DNA of 34,075 nucleotides from contig NYSX01000088.1 of assembly GCA_002683345.1 (NCBI GenBank), positions 1 to 34,075 on the forward strand. The letters run 5' to 3'. Below, in pieces: positions 16,358 to 24,417 of this stretch (the first letter of the stretch is position 1; each line of letters starts with the position of its first letter). The stretch comes from Flavobacteriales bacterium. Its GTDB lineage: Bacteria > Bacteroidota > Bacteroidia > Flavobacteriales_D > Sanyastnellaceae. The notes beneath the pieces were generated by a model that worked only from the letters and a program-made list of their open reading frames with translations, ran no database searches and was not told the DNA's origin. Both the position numbers and the translations under genes were made by a program.

Positions 16358-18502
16358 TCAGTTCTGACGAAGAAGCGTGAGCTCTCCGGTTTCACGGAGT
16401 CCGTCTGCGCGGAGAAGCACCCATTGGTAAGAGCCTTCTGGCGCTTCGTTGCCATTGGCATATCGTCCGTCCCAAAACAGCTCAAACTCAGCATCCGTGG
16501 CGGTTTCGTCTTGGAATACAACGGTGCCATATCGGTTGTAGACGACGAGACGCGACCCCATGAAGCCGTCAAGGCCTCGAATGCGAAACGTGTTGTTGCC
16601 ACCGAACCCGTCAGGCGTAAAGACGTTGGGAACCACACAATCTCTGACCCGAATCAGGGCCTCTGTTTCGTATCCACATGTGTCTACCAAGGTCACTGTG
16701 CCTTGCCAGGTGTCTTCGACGACATCCGCTGAAATGCCATTCAGCTTCCAACGTTCTCCGTTGGCGGTGACATCGACCGTCAATGGTGCATCCGGGCTGC
16801 CCGTGATGAATGAAATGCCATTGTAGAGCACATCTTCCACAAGGATGCCCGAGTTGAACGCTGGAAAGTCTTGCTGTGCCCCTCCACAAATTTCGGCCTC
16901 GGTCATGACGGGGTACAACACCTCTTGCTCGAACGGGAAGGATTTGCCGCATTGGTCGACCACAATCAGTTCAATGATGTGGCTCGACTGCAGCTGTCCT
17001 TCTGCATCAGTCATCGTGAACAAAGAGTCAAAGGAGGTCACCCAATCGGCGGGATCTTCCAAGGCATTGTTCCACACGTTTCCATCCCAGACGTAATTGA
17101 AGGGTCCATATCCTGAGATGTTGTCGTATCCCAGGACTTGGGTTCCATCCAAATTCTGGCAATCCACCTCTGAGGCTGTGGCTTGTACGGGGATGGGGTC
17201 CAGAATCACCACCTTGGACGTGGTGGAGATCAGCTCACCACATCCGTTGATGTATTCGTAGGTAATTTCCACGAATTCCACGCCTTCATCGGCACCGTCA
17301 TCCACCACGCCGAGGGTGATTTCACTTTCGGTTTGGCCCGGGGTCATGATGACCTCGTTGAAGGTGTCGCTGTAGTCCAATCCGAGCACCGCTGAACCAG
17401 CAAGGTCGAGGTAAAGGGTGTCCAAGAGCTCGGACTCCACCTCAGGGCGAATCACGGTGAACCTCGCGTCGTTGCAGCCTTCGATGATGACGGCATCGAT
17501 GACCGTTTCTTGTCCGTCCACGGTCACCACGATTTCATTGTTCGCAGACCAATCCTCGAAGGGGAAAGACTCCCCGTTGGGGTAGTCGAAGACGGCGGGA
17601 AGGCCCACAGACGATTCGTAGGGAACCAGATTTTCAAGACCTCCAGCGGAGAAAGGGACAGCGTCAGCCTCAAGATTCACCGCATTCGAGCTGAATGAGC
17701 CGGCTTCAAGCACCACAAAAGACTCCAACGCGGTGTCCGAACCGTCTGCAATCGCGAGCTTGATGTGATACGTCTCCCCGCATTGCACTGCAGCCGCAGC
17801 GGTGAAGGTGGTTGTGTAGCCGTTGGTGCAGATGCCGTCTTGAAGGGGATTGTCAATGTAATACGCGCTGTTCGTCACGTTGTTGACCGAGCTGATGGTA
17901 ACGGGCAACAGGGGGTCTGAATCAGGAACTTGGGCAATGTTGATGGCGCCTTCGGGAAATCCTGCAGGCGAAGCGTAGGGACCGGAGATGCCCGGGCCAC
18001 TGAGGAAAAAAGCGAAAATGTCGTTATACGTGGTGTTGACGTAGGTGAGGTATTCGTCAGATCCAAACACGTAATTGAACGCAATGCTGTCGCCTCCAGC
18101 CTCGAAATCAAACTCCAGAATGCACAAATCGTTGACACTGCTCACCGTGAAGGACTGGCCGATGAGTGCGGGCACAGAGTTGGCCACACTGAGCAAATCT
18201 GCATCAGGCACAGTGCCGCCCAAGCAGTCTGCACAAAAACCCTCGCATGTCGCGTCATCGGTGTTGAGCATCAAGCCCGACTCCACTGAAAATAAGCCGG
18301 ATCCATTCTCCAGAAACCCCAATTGCGCGAGGCTACCGGTGTACGTGATGTTGGTTGCGGTCACGCCGTCACCAAGCAAGATTTCTTGGATGTACTCCTC
18401 CGCCGTGGCATACGGTTGGGTGATGGTCACCTGTCCCCACAAGTCGCAGGAAAAGATGAGGGTTGCTGCCGCAAAGCCGAGGGTTCTGAGAGAGAGGATC
18501 AT
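16358..18502 (-). CDS. Large secreted protein: choice-of-anchor L domain and T9SS type B C-terminal domain
   Basis: 714 residues exported in two steps: a Sec signal peptide at 1-23 (MILSLRTLGFAAATLIF...) and a C-terminal gliding-motility-associated (CHU_C/type B) sorting domain at 624-714, starting VPNVFTPDGFGGNNTF and containing VYNRYGTVVF and WDGRYANG. Residues about 45-250 form the choice-of-anchor L domain, with VFGSDEYLTYVNTTYNDIFAFFL-like segments, often linked to surface adhesins. The middle (about 290-620) is Ig-like beta repeats with paired cysteines. Type B domains usually send the protein to the cell surface or to SprF-like partners; no sprF gene is nearby. A promoter-like TAAGTTTG lies 38 nt upstream of the start. 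The ligand is unknown. Confidence 0.9.
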   Translation of the reverse strand: MILSLRTLGFAAATLIFSCDLWGQVTITQPYATAEEYIQEILLGDGVTATNITYTGSLAQLGFLENGSGLFSVESGLMLNTDDATCEGFCADCLGGTVPDADLLSVANSVPALIGQSFTVSSVNDLCILEFDFEAGGDSIAFNYVFGSDEYLTYVNTTYNDIFAFFLSGPGISGPYASPAGFPEGAINIAQVPDSDPLLPVTISSVNNVTNSAYYIDNPLQDGICTNGYTTTFTAAAAVQCGETYHIKLAIADGSDTALESFVVLEAGSFSSNAVNLEADAVPFSAGGLENLVPYESSVGLPAVFDYPNGESFPFEDWSANNEIVVTVDGQETVIDAVIIEGCNDARFTVIRPEVESELLDTLYLDLAGSAVLGLDYSDTFNEVIMTPGQTESEITLGVVDDGADEGVEFVEITYEYINGCGELISTTSKVVILDPIPVQATASEVDCQNLDGTQVLGYDNISGYGPFNYVWDGNVWNNALEDPADWVTSFDSLFTMTDAEGQLQSSHIIELIVVDQCGKSFPFEQEVLYPVMTEAEICGGAQQDFPAFNSGILVEDVLYNGISFITGSPDAPLTVDVTANGERWKLNGISADVVEDTWQGTVTLVDTCGYETEALIRVRDCVVPNVFTPDGFGGNNTFRIRGLDGFMGSRLVVYNRYGTVVFQDETATDAEFELFWDGRYANGNEAPEGSYQWVLLRADGLRETGELTLLRQN

Positions 18503-18539
18503 GTGCTGAGTTCCAGGGGTTCTGAAGGGCTGTATCTCC

Positions 18540-18547
18540 CAAACTTA
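18540..18547 (-). promoter_or_regulatory. -7 promoter element TAAGTTTG for the T9SS type B gene
   Basis: Perfect TAnnTTTG match on the minus strand, 37 nt before the start codon at 18502, giving a leader of roughly 30 nt. It is one half of a divergent promoter region shared with the ABC ATPase on the other strand. No -33 TTTG was found at normal spacing. Confidence 0.5.
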
Positions 18548-18563
18548 CAAAAGGGGTTGAGGG

Positions 18564-18591
18564 TTGTTTGGGAGCGTCAAACCTAACTTCG
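18564..18591 (+). promoter_or_regulatory. Promoter TTG - 17 nt - TAACTTCG, 4 nt before the ABC ATPase start
   Basis: TAACTTCG at 18584-18591, spacer CACC, then ATG at 18596. A TTG at 18564-18566 lies 17 nt before the element and could be the -33 half. The arrangement predicts a leaderless mRNA. Confidence 0.6.
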
Positions 18592-18595
18592 CACC

Positions 18596-19282
18596 ATGGC
18601 TGGTGGACAACCCTTGATTCACGCGCGGGACTTGCGCAAGACGTACCATGTTGGAGATCAGGTGGTTCATGCATTGGACGGATTGGATTTGGACATCCAC
18701 GCCAACGAATACGTGGCCCTGATGGGCCCGTCGGGCTCCGGAAAGTCCACGCTGATGAACATGCTCGGATGCCTTGACAGTCCGACTTCAGGGAGGTACA
18801 TCCTGAACGATCAGGACGTGAGCCGTTTGGAGGACGATGCGCTTGCCGACATCCGCAACCGCGAGATCGGATTTGTGTTTCAGACGTTCAACCTGCTGCC
18901 GCGCTACACCGCCTTGGAAAACGTGGCGCTGCCCATGGTTTATGCGGGGATAGGCAAAGCCGAGCGCATGGCGCGGGCCGAGGAGGTGCTTCACCAAGTG
19001 GGCTTGGGCGATCGAATGGACCACCGCCCCAATGAATTGAGTGGGGGACAGCGCCAGCGTGTGGCCGTGGGCCGGGCCCTGGTCATGAAGCCAAGCATCA
19101 TCCTGGCCGACGAGCCGACGGGCAATTTGGACACCGCCACGTCGCAAGAGGTGATGGAGCTGTTTGGGGACATTCAAAAGGCGGGAAACACGGTGATTCT
19201 CGTGACCCACGAAGAGGACATCTCGGCATACGCCCATCGGACTGTCCGCCTGCGCGACGGTCGGGTGGATTCGGGCGCCTGA
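18596..19282 (+). CDS. ABC transporter ATP-binding protein, LolD/MacB type
   Basis: 228-residue cytoplasmic ATPase of the family that powers lipoprotein release (LolCDE), macrolide export (MacB) and cell-division FtsE systems. Walker A GPSGSGKS at 44-51, Q-loop in [18 protein letters not shown], signature [10 protein letters not shown] at 148-157, Walker B ILADEP at 169-174, D-loop GNLD and H-loop His205 in VTHEEDI, so it should be fully active. [16 protein letters not shown] is characteristic of the LolD/MacB branch. No permease gene is next to it, so the partner is encoded elsewhere; in many Bacteroidota the LolD-like ATPase is likewise separate. It has its own promoter element and is followed 91 nt later by asnS. 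Confidence 0.9.
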   Translation: MAGGQPLIHARDLRKTYHVGDQVVHALDGLDLDIHANEYVALMGPSGSGKSTLMNMLGCLDSPTSGRYILNDQDVSRLEDDALADIRNREIGFVFQTFNLLPRYTALENVALPMVYAGIGKAERMARAEEVLHQVGLGDRMDHRPNELSGGQRQRVAVGRALVMKPSIILADEPTGNLDTATSQEVMELFGDIQKAGNTVILVTHEEDISAYAHRTVRLRDGRVDSGA

Positions 19283-19329
19283 CGCGCGAAATTCCTGCTT
19301 TTGGCGCAGGGAAGCCGGGCACTCTGTCT

Positions 19330-19337
19330 TTACTTTG
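19330..19337 (+). promoter_or_regulatory. Possible -7 element (TTACTTTG) for asnS
   Basis: TTACTTTG differs from TAnnTTTG only at the second base and lies 36 nt before the asnS ATG. The predicted leader contains a small 5-bp hairpin (CCCTC at 19346-19350, GAGGG at 19356-19360). No tRNA-sensing T-box features were seen. Confidence 0.35.
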
Positions 19338-19373
19338 TAAGAGCACCCTCTCCACGAGGGCAAAGCCATTGAC

Positions 19374-20822
19374 ATGACGGATTCTCAGACCTCCAAGCGC
19401 ACGCGCATTTCCCTTTTGTTGAACGACTCCATGGTGGGTCAAACCCTTCGGGTTTGCGGGTGGGTCCGCACCTTCCGAAACGACCGTTTTCTCGCCGTGA
19501 ATGACGGCTCGACCTTGCAGAATTTGCAGTTGGTGGTGGACAAGGAATCCACGGATGCGGAGGTGCTGAAACAACTCCACACCGGTGCCGCCATTGAAGC
19601 GGTTGGCGAGTTGGTGGAGAGCCAGGGAGGAGGCCAGGCCACGGAGCTCAAGGTGTCGACCCTGACCGTGCTCGGTGGCGCCGACCCCGAAGAGTTCCCC
19701 ATCCAAATGAAGCGACACAGCTTGGATTTTCTCCGGGAAAAGGCCCACCTGCGTTTCCGCACCAACACGTTTGGCGCGGTGTTCCGCGTTCGGCATGCCT
19801 TGCAGTACGCGGTGCACACGTTCTTCCACGAACGGGGATTTTACCAATTGCACACGCCCATCATCACGGGGAGTGATGCAGAAGGCGCAGGTGAGATGTT
19901 CCGCGTGACCACCATGGATTTGGACAACCCACCGCGCACCGAAGATGGCGCCGTGGACGTCAGCCAAGACTTTTTTGGCAAGGAGTCCAACCTCACCGTG
20001 AGTGGCCAGCTCGAGGCTGAGTTGGGCGCCATGGCGTTGGGGCAGGTGTACACGTTTGGACCAACGTTCCGTGCAGAGAACAGCAACACCTCACGCCACC
20101 TCGCAGAGTTCTGGATGATCGAGCCGGAAATCGCCTTTGCCGACCTCAAGGACGACATGGCGTTGGCAGAGGATTGCCTGAAATACGTCCTGGGCTACGC
20201 TTTGGAGCACTGCGCGGAGGACCTCGCCTTCTTGGAAAAGCGGGAGTTGGACGCCGAGAAGCAATTGCCACAAGCGGACCGCCACGATCACCCATTGCGC
20301 GCACGGTTGCAGGCTGTGGTGGACGCCCCCTTCACCCATTTGACCTACACCGAGGCCATCGACTTGTTGCGCAACTCCAAGCCCTACAAGAAGAAGAAAT
20401 TCAAGTTTCCCGTGGAATGGGGCGTGGACTTGCAGAGCGAGCACGAACGCTGGTTGGTCGAGAAGCACGTGGGTGGTCCCGTCATCGTGACGGATTATCC
20501 TGCGGGCATCAAGGCCTTTTACATGCGGGCGAACGACGATGGCAAGACGGTTGCGGCGATGGATGTGTTGGTGCCAGGCATCGGTGAAATCATAGGCGGA
20601 AGCCAACGCGAAGAACGTCTGGATGTGCTCAAGCAAAAGTGTGCGGACTTCAACATTCCGGAGGACCACGTGTGGTGGTATTTGGAGACCCGAAAGTTTG
20701 GGTCGGCCCCGCATTGTGGGTTTGGCATGGGTTTTGAAAGGCTGGTGATGTACGTCACCGGAATGACCAACATCCGCGACGTCATTCCCTTCCCGAGAAC
20801 CCCGCTTAGCGCAGAATTCTAA
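19374..20822 (+). CDS. asnS: Asparagine--tRNA ligase
   Basis: Class IIb aminoacyl-tRNA synthetase that charges tRNA-Asn with asparagine using ATP. 482 residues. An N-terminal OB-fold anticodon-binding domain is present (VCGWVRTFRNDRFLAVNDGS...). The catalytic domain has motif 2 starting FRAENSNTSRHLAEFWMIEPE (FRAE at 232-235) and motif 3 starting at 449, GFGMGFERLVMYVTGMTNIR with the ATP-binding Arg456. The wording GMTNIRDVIPFPRTP at the end and ENSNTSRHLAEFW in motif 2 distinguish it from AspRS. It is followed 3 nt later by rpoN, a gene order often seen in Bacteroidota. Confidence 0.97.
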   Translation: MTDSQTSKRTRISLLLNDSMVGQTLRVCGWVRTFRNDRFLAVNDGSTLQNLQLVVDKESTDAEVLKQLHTGAAIEAVGELVESQGGGQATELKVSTLTVLGGADPEEFPIQMKRHSLDFLREKAHLRFRTNTFGAVFRVRHALQYAVHTFFHERGFYQLHTPIITGSDAEGAGEMFRVTTMDLDNPPRTEDGAVDVSQDFFGKESNLTVSGQLEAELGAMALGQVYTFGPTFRAENSNTSRHLAEFWMIEPEIAFADLKDDMALAEDCLKYVLGYALEHCAEDLAFLEKRELDAEKQLPQADRHDHPLRARLQAVVDAPFTHLTYTEAIDLLRNSKPYKKKKFKFPVEWGVDLQSEHERWLVEKHVGGPVIVTDYPAGIKAFYMRANDDGKTVAAMDVLVPGIGEIIGGSQREERLDVLKQKCADFNIPEDHVWWYLETRKFGSAPHCGFGMGFERLVMYVTGMTNIRDVIPFPRTPLSAEF

Positions 20823-20825
20823 CGC

Positions 20826-22289
20826 ATGCTCAAACAGAGTCTCCAACAAAAGCTTCTCCAGAAGCTGTCGCCCCAGCAGATTCAGCTGATGAAGCTGCTG
20901 CAAGTGCCGACGTTGGAGCTCGAAGCACGCATCAAGCAGGAGCTTGAGGCCAATCCGGCCCTTGAGGAAGGCGCGGAGCGCGACGAATCCTTGGACGATT
21001 TGGACGTCCAAGAGCAGGAGACGTCGGACGCTTTGGAGGACTTTGATTTTGACGAATACCTCGACGACGAAACGCCCGATTATCAACTGAGCGTCCGCAA
21101 TCATGGGGCCGACGTAGAAGACCGAGACATTCCCTTGGGGAGTGGTGCGACCTTCCGAGAATTGCTCGTCGACCAGCTGGGCTTGTTGGATGTGTCCATC
21201 GAGATCCGTGCCCTCGCCGAGCATGTTGTGGGGCACCTTGACGACGACGGTTACTTACGCAGGGATTTGGAAAGCATTGTCAACGACTTGGCCTTCACCC
21301 AAGGCATCGATGTGCCCAAATCACAACTCGAGGCCGCCTTGGACGTGGTGCAGACCTTGGACCCGGCTGGCGTCGGTGCCAGAGATCTGAAGGAGTGCTT
21401 GGCCTTGCAAGTTGCGCGAAAGCGCGAGGAAAAGCCGGCCGACGATCCCCGCCAAGCGGCCCTGGCCCATGCCGCGTTGTTGTTGAGCGACCATTACGAA
21501 GCCTTCACCAAGAAGCACTACGACAAACTCCAAAGCGCCTTGGATTTGGACGAAGATGGATTGCGTGCGGCCCTGGACGAGCTGACGCGACTCAACCCCA
21601 AGCCCGGCAATGCAGGCAGCGAATCTTCGCGGGTCGTTCACCATGTGATTCCAGACTTCTTGTTGTCCGTGGATGGCGAGGACATTGTGTTGCAACTCAA
21701 CGGCAGGAATGCCCCAGAGCTGCGCGTGAGCCGCACCTACCGAGAGATGATGGACACCTACGCGCAGGGAGGCAAGCAGGACAAATCCACCCGCGAAGCC
21801 TTGACGTTCGTCAAGCAGAAAGTGGATGCGGCGAAGTGGTTTGTGGACGCGATTGCCCAGCGGCAGAAAACCTTGACCCAAACCATGCAAGCCATCGTGG
21901 CTCACCAGCGTGCCTACTTCTTGAGTGGCGATGAGGTGGATTTGAAGCCCATGATTTTGAAGGACATCGCCGAACGCATCGGCATGGACATCAGCACGGT
22001 GTCGCGCGTTGCGAACAGCAAGTACGTGCAAACCCCTTACGGCACCCTGTCATTGAAGTCGTTCTTCTCGGAGGGCATCAGCACGGACAGCGGGGAAGAA
22101 GTCAGTTCGCGCGAAGTGAAGAAGATCCTCAAGGACGCCATTGCCGAAGAGGACAAGCGCAAGCCGTTGAGCGACGAGAAGCTTGGCGTGTTGCTCAATG
22201 CCAAGGGCTACAACATTGCCCGACGCACCGTCGCCAAATACCGCGAACAACTCGGCTTGCCCGTGGCCAGACTCAGGAAGGAATTGTGA
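20826..22289 (+). CDS. rpoN: RNA polymerase sigma-54 factor
   Basis: Alternative sigma factor that reads -24/-12 promoters and needs AAA+ activators. 487 residues. Region I at the N-terminus is the Gln/Leu-rich LKQSLQQKLLQKLSPQQIQLMKLLQ; a very acidic region II follows (about 45-105); then the core-binding domain with LDPAGVGARDLKECL; a helix-turn-helix near IGMDISTVSRVANSKYV; and the RpoN box ARRTVAKYRE starting at 465. All parts are present, so it should be active. It starts 3 nt after the asnS stop and overlaps the next gene start by one base (TGATG), so the three are an operon. No enhancer-binding activator is seen here. Confidence 0.96.
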   Translation: MLKQSLQQKLLQKLSPQQIQLMKLLQVPTLELEARIKQELEANPALEEGAERDESLDDLDVQEQETSDALEDFDFDEYLDDETPDYQLSVRNHGADVEDRDIPLGSGATFRELLVDQLGLLDVSIEIRALAEHVVGHLDDDGYLRRDLESIVNDLAFTQGIDVPKSQLEAALDVVQTLDPAGVGARDLKECLALQVARKREEKPADDPRQAALAHAALLLSDHYEAFTKKHYDKLQSALDLDEDGLRAALDELTRLNPKPGNAGSESSRVVHHVIPDFLLSVDGEDIVLQLNGRNAPELRVSRTYREMMDTYAQGGKQDKSTREALTFVKQKVDAAKWFVDAIAQRQKTLTQTMQAIVAHQRAYFLSGDEVDLKPMILKDIAERIGMDISTVSRVANSKYVQTPYGTLSLKSFFSEGISTDSGEEVSSREVKKILKDAIAEEDKRKPLSDEKLGVLLNAKGYNIARRTVAKYREQLGLPVARLRKEL

Positions 22290-22891
22290 TGACGGGAATC
22301 GCCAAGTTGGTCAGTGCGGTGTTGCATCCGCTGTGCATGCCCTTGCTGACATTGGGACTGCTGCTGGCCACCGACGGATACCTGGCGCATCGTTTGGGCT
22401 TGTTTGCCTACCTCTTCGTCCTGCTTCTCATCAACACGCTCGCGCCAGCGCTGTCGATGTTCATCCTGAAGAAGCGTGGGGTCATCAGCGACTGGGACCT
22501 TCGGATGCGCCACGAGCGCCCTTGGCCGTTCTTGCTTGTGCTGGCCTACTACCTCATGGCCTACGTGCTTGTGGTGAACAGCACGGCGGTCGAAGTTCCA
22601 TTGTTTTACCAAAACGTCTTGCTCTCGCTAGTGGTGGCCATCGCGTCTGCTTGGGTGGTCACTTGGAAGGCCAAAATCAGTATGCACATGCTCGCCCAAG
22701 GGGGCATCATGGGGATGTACCTCCACGTGGCCATGACCGACCAAATGTGGAGCCTCGGCTGGGTCTCGCTCTTGGTGTTGGGCGCAGGACTGGTCGGATG
22801 GAGTCGGCTCCACCTCAGCGCGCATACCCCAGGGCAAGTCTACGCGGGGTACGTCCTCGGCGTTGCCACGGTGTGGATTACCTTGTTTTGA
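22289..22891 (+). CDS. PAP2-like integral membrane protein
   Basis: 200 residues, at least six hydrophobic helices. It has a degenerate PAP2 phosphatase signature: Arg77-Pro78 in RMRHERPW (first motif, with its lysine position replaced by Asp), His133 in SMHM (the PSGH motif reduced to its histidine), and SRLHLSAH (Ser172, Arg173, His179) with Gln183 where the classical third motif has Asp. The two catalytic histidines are kept, so a phosphatase acting on lipid phosphates such as undecaprenyl-PP is possible but not certain. The ATG at 22289 overlaps the rpoN stop by one base; a GTG at 22286 adds one residue. Its 3' end overlaps galE, on the other strand, by 14 nt. Confidence 0.78.
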   Translation: MTGIAKLVSAVLHPLCMPLLTLGLLLATDGYLAHRLGLFAYLFVLLLINTLAPALSMFILKKRGVISDWDLRMRHERPWPFLLVLAYYLMAYVLVVNSTAVEVPLFYQNVLLSLVVAIASAWVVTWKAKISMHMLAQGGIMGMYLHVAMTDQMWSLGWVSLLVLGAGLVGWSRLHLSAHTPGQVYAGYVLGVATVWITLF

Positions 22892-23930
22892 GCCGCTGCT
22901 GCCAGCGCCAGGCGTCGGCGAGTGCCTCCTCGAGGCTGCGTTCGGCCGTCCAGCCCAGTTCCTCCTTGGCCCTTGAAGCATCCGCCCAAATGGACACCAC
23001 ATCGCCACTTCGGCGTTCGCCCATCGTGAAGGGCACGGTTTCGCCTGTGGCGCGCTCAAAGGCCTGAATGACCTCCAGGACGGACGCGCCTTGTCCCGTG
23101 CCAAGGTTGAACGACCGCACGACAGGGGTGTGGGCGGTTTGGTCGAAACACCATCGCAGGGCTGCGACATGCGCCTCTGCCAAATCCATCACATGCAGGT
23201 AGTCGCGAATGCACGTGCCATCCGGGGTCGGGTAGTCCCCACCAAACACGGTCAGGGCGCCACGGATTCCCGCCACGGCCTGGGTGAGGAAGGGAATCAG
23301 GTTGTTCGGCACGCCCAAGGGCAATTCGCCCAGGAGGGCGCTTGGGTGCGCCCCGATGGGGTTGAAGTACCGCAAAAGCGCGACGCGGTGCGCCACGTGA
23401 GTGGCGGCATGGTCTTTCAACACACGCTCGCAGGCCTGTTTGGTCCAGCCGTAAGGAGATTCGGCCTCTTGAAACGGGGTGGACTCATCGACGGGCACGA
23501 CGTCAGGCTCTCCATAGACAGTGCAGCTGGAGGAGAACACCACGTTCCGGACGTCAAATGCACTGGCCACTTGCAAGAGTGTGCCGAGGCCTCCCACGTT
23601 GTTGGACGCGTACATGGCAGGGTGGGCGACGCTTTCTCCCACGGCCTTGTGGGCTGCGAAATGAAGGATGCCTTGAATGGGATTGCCCGCTTCTATGCAG
23701 TCGCGAAAAAGCGACTCCAGCGCCGAAGCGTCCCGCACATCAATCGCATGGAAGGGCACCTCGTGGTCACAGAGTTTCCGGACCCCGTCCACAACCTGCA
23801 TCTCCGAATTGTGCAAGTTGTCCAAAAGCACAGGGGCATACCCGGCTTCGTGCAAAGCCACCGCAGCATGGCTGCCAATGTATCCGGCTCCGCCGGTGAC
23901 CAACACATGCGTCTTGGGGGTTGGACTCAT
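22878..23930 (-). CDS. galE: UDP-glucose 4-epimerase
   Basis: NAD-dependent short-chain dehydrogenase that interconverts UDP-glucose and UDP-galactose (or the GlcNAc/GalNAc forms), supplying sugars for LPS and exopolysaccharide. 350 residues. NAD loop GGAGYIGS at 13-20, then HFAAHKAVGESV, the serine triad region VFSSSCTVYG, the catalytic YGWTK (Tyr160, Lys164) and RYFNPIGAHPS; the C-terminal part has the UDP-sugar site with DGTCIRDYLHVMDLAEAH and FNLGTGQGASVLEV. The start at 23930 lies 4 nt after a TAGATTCG element on the same strand. It is the only gene of its kind here, and its 3' end overlaps the PAP2-like gene. Confidence 0.95.
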   Translation of the reverse strand: MSPTPKTHVLVTGGAGYIGSHAAVALHEAGYAPVLLDNLHNSEMQVVDGVRKLCDHEVPFHAIDVRDASALESLFRDCIEAGNPIQGILHFAAHKAVGESVAHPAMYASNNVGGLGTLLQVASAFDVRNVVFSSSCTVYGEPDVVPVDESTPFQEAESPYGWTKQACERVLKDHAATHVAHRVALLRYFNPIGAHPSALLGELPLGVPNNLIPFLTQAVAGIRGALTVFGGDYPTPDGTCIRDYLHVMDLAEAHVAALRWCFDQTAHTPVVRSFNLGTGQGASVLEVIQAFERATGETVPFTMGERRSGDVVSIWADASRAKEELGWTAERSLEEALADAWRWQQRLKTR

Positions 23931-23934
23931 GTTG

Positions 23935-23942
23935 CGAATCTA
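23935..23942 (-). promoter_or_regulatory. -7 promoter element TAGATTCG, 4 nt before galE
   Basis: On the minus strand TAGATTCG is followed by CAAC and the ATG at 23930. A GTTA lies 19 nt before the element where a -33 box is expected. The spacing predicts a leaderless galE mRNA. Confidence 0.55.
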
Positions 23943-23961
23943 CACCGCACCACGTCGGATG

Positions 23962-23969
23962 TAACTTTT
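23962..23969 (+). promoter_or_regulatory. Possible -7 element (TAACTTTT) for the Hpt gene
   Basis: TAACTTTT matches TAnnTTT and lies 26 nt before the ATG at 23996. An alternative, TAATCCCG at 23985-23992, is 3 nt from the start but lacks the TT core. The stretch is AT-rich compared with its surroundings. Confidence 0.3.
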
Positions 23970-23995
23970 TTATACGCGAACCCGTAATCCCGGCC

Positions 23996-24385
23996 ATGGA
24001 CCGTCATTACGACTTGACATATCTCAATCAAGTGTTTCATGGAAACGAATCCATGGTCCAGGAAATCGTACAGCTGTTTCTAAGTCAGGCCCCGCAATTT
24101 GGGCAAGACATGAATGCATGCATCCGACAATCTCGGTGGTCGGATTTGCATCCGTTGGCCCACAAACTCAAGTCCAGCGTCAACATGCTGGGCATGGCGG
24201 GTTTGGTGCCGCTGGTGTTGGACATCGAACGCATCAGCAAATTTGAGGAAGAGCCTTCGAGGCTCCCTGAATTGGTGTCCACGCTGACTTCCGACATGGA
24301 AGTGGTATGCAGGGCGCTTTCTCAAGATTTGAGCGAGGCGATGGCGGGCAGAACGCTTGCTTCGAAAGGACTGCGTCGCGCTTAA
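23996..24385 (+). CDS. Hpt domain phosphotransfer protein
   Basis: 129 residues, all one histidine-phosphotransfer four-helix domain. The phosphorylated histidine is His56 in PLAHKLKSSVNMLG, the classical AHxLKSS Hpt signature. Such proteins relay phosphate between a hybrid histidine kinase and a response regulator. No receiver domain, kinase or regulator is next to it, so its partners must lie elsewhere; the nearest kinase in the window is the one at 13928. The frame is open upstream to 23921, but those residues overlap the galE promoter region and do not resemble Hpt; the ATG at 23996 gives MDRHYDLTYLNQVF, as expected for the first helix. It ends 32 nt before the DUF4301 gene. Confidence 0.87.
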   Translation: MDRHYDLTYLNQVFHGNESMVQEIVQLFLSQAPQFGQDMNACIRQSRWSDLHPLAHKLKSSVNMLGMAGLVPLVLDIERISKFEEEPSRLPELVSTLTSDMEVVCRALSQDLSEAMAGRTLASKGLRRA

Positions 24386-24405
24386 ATCGGCGCATGGGTT
24401 GACCG

Positions 24406-24413
24406 TACCTTCG
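24406..24413 (+). promoter_or_regulatory. -7 promoter element TACCTTCG, 4 nt before the DUF4301 gene
   Basis: TACCTTCG, spacer GAGC, then ATG at 24418. It lies 20 nt after the Hpt stop, so the DUF4301 gene probably has its own leaderless mRNA. No -33 TTTG was found at normal spacing. Confidence 0.6.
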
Positions 24414-24417
24414 GAGC

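Noticed and set aside
19338-19373. T-box or riboswitch in the asnS leader
   Set aside because: Only a 5-bp hairpin is present; there is no T-box sequence, specifier loop or antiterminator, and the leader is too short.
20091-21236. Minus-strand frame across the asnS-rpoN junction
   Set aside because: It spans two conserved genes on the other strand and has no family signature.
22183-23067. Plus-strand frame of 294 codons overlapping rpoN, the PAP2-like gene and galE
   Set aside because: It lies in a different frame across three real genes and its product is low-complexity Arg/Ala/Pro.
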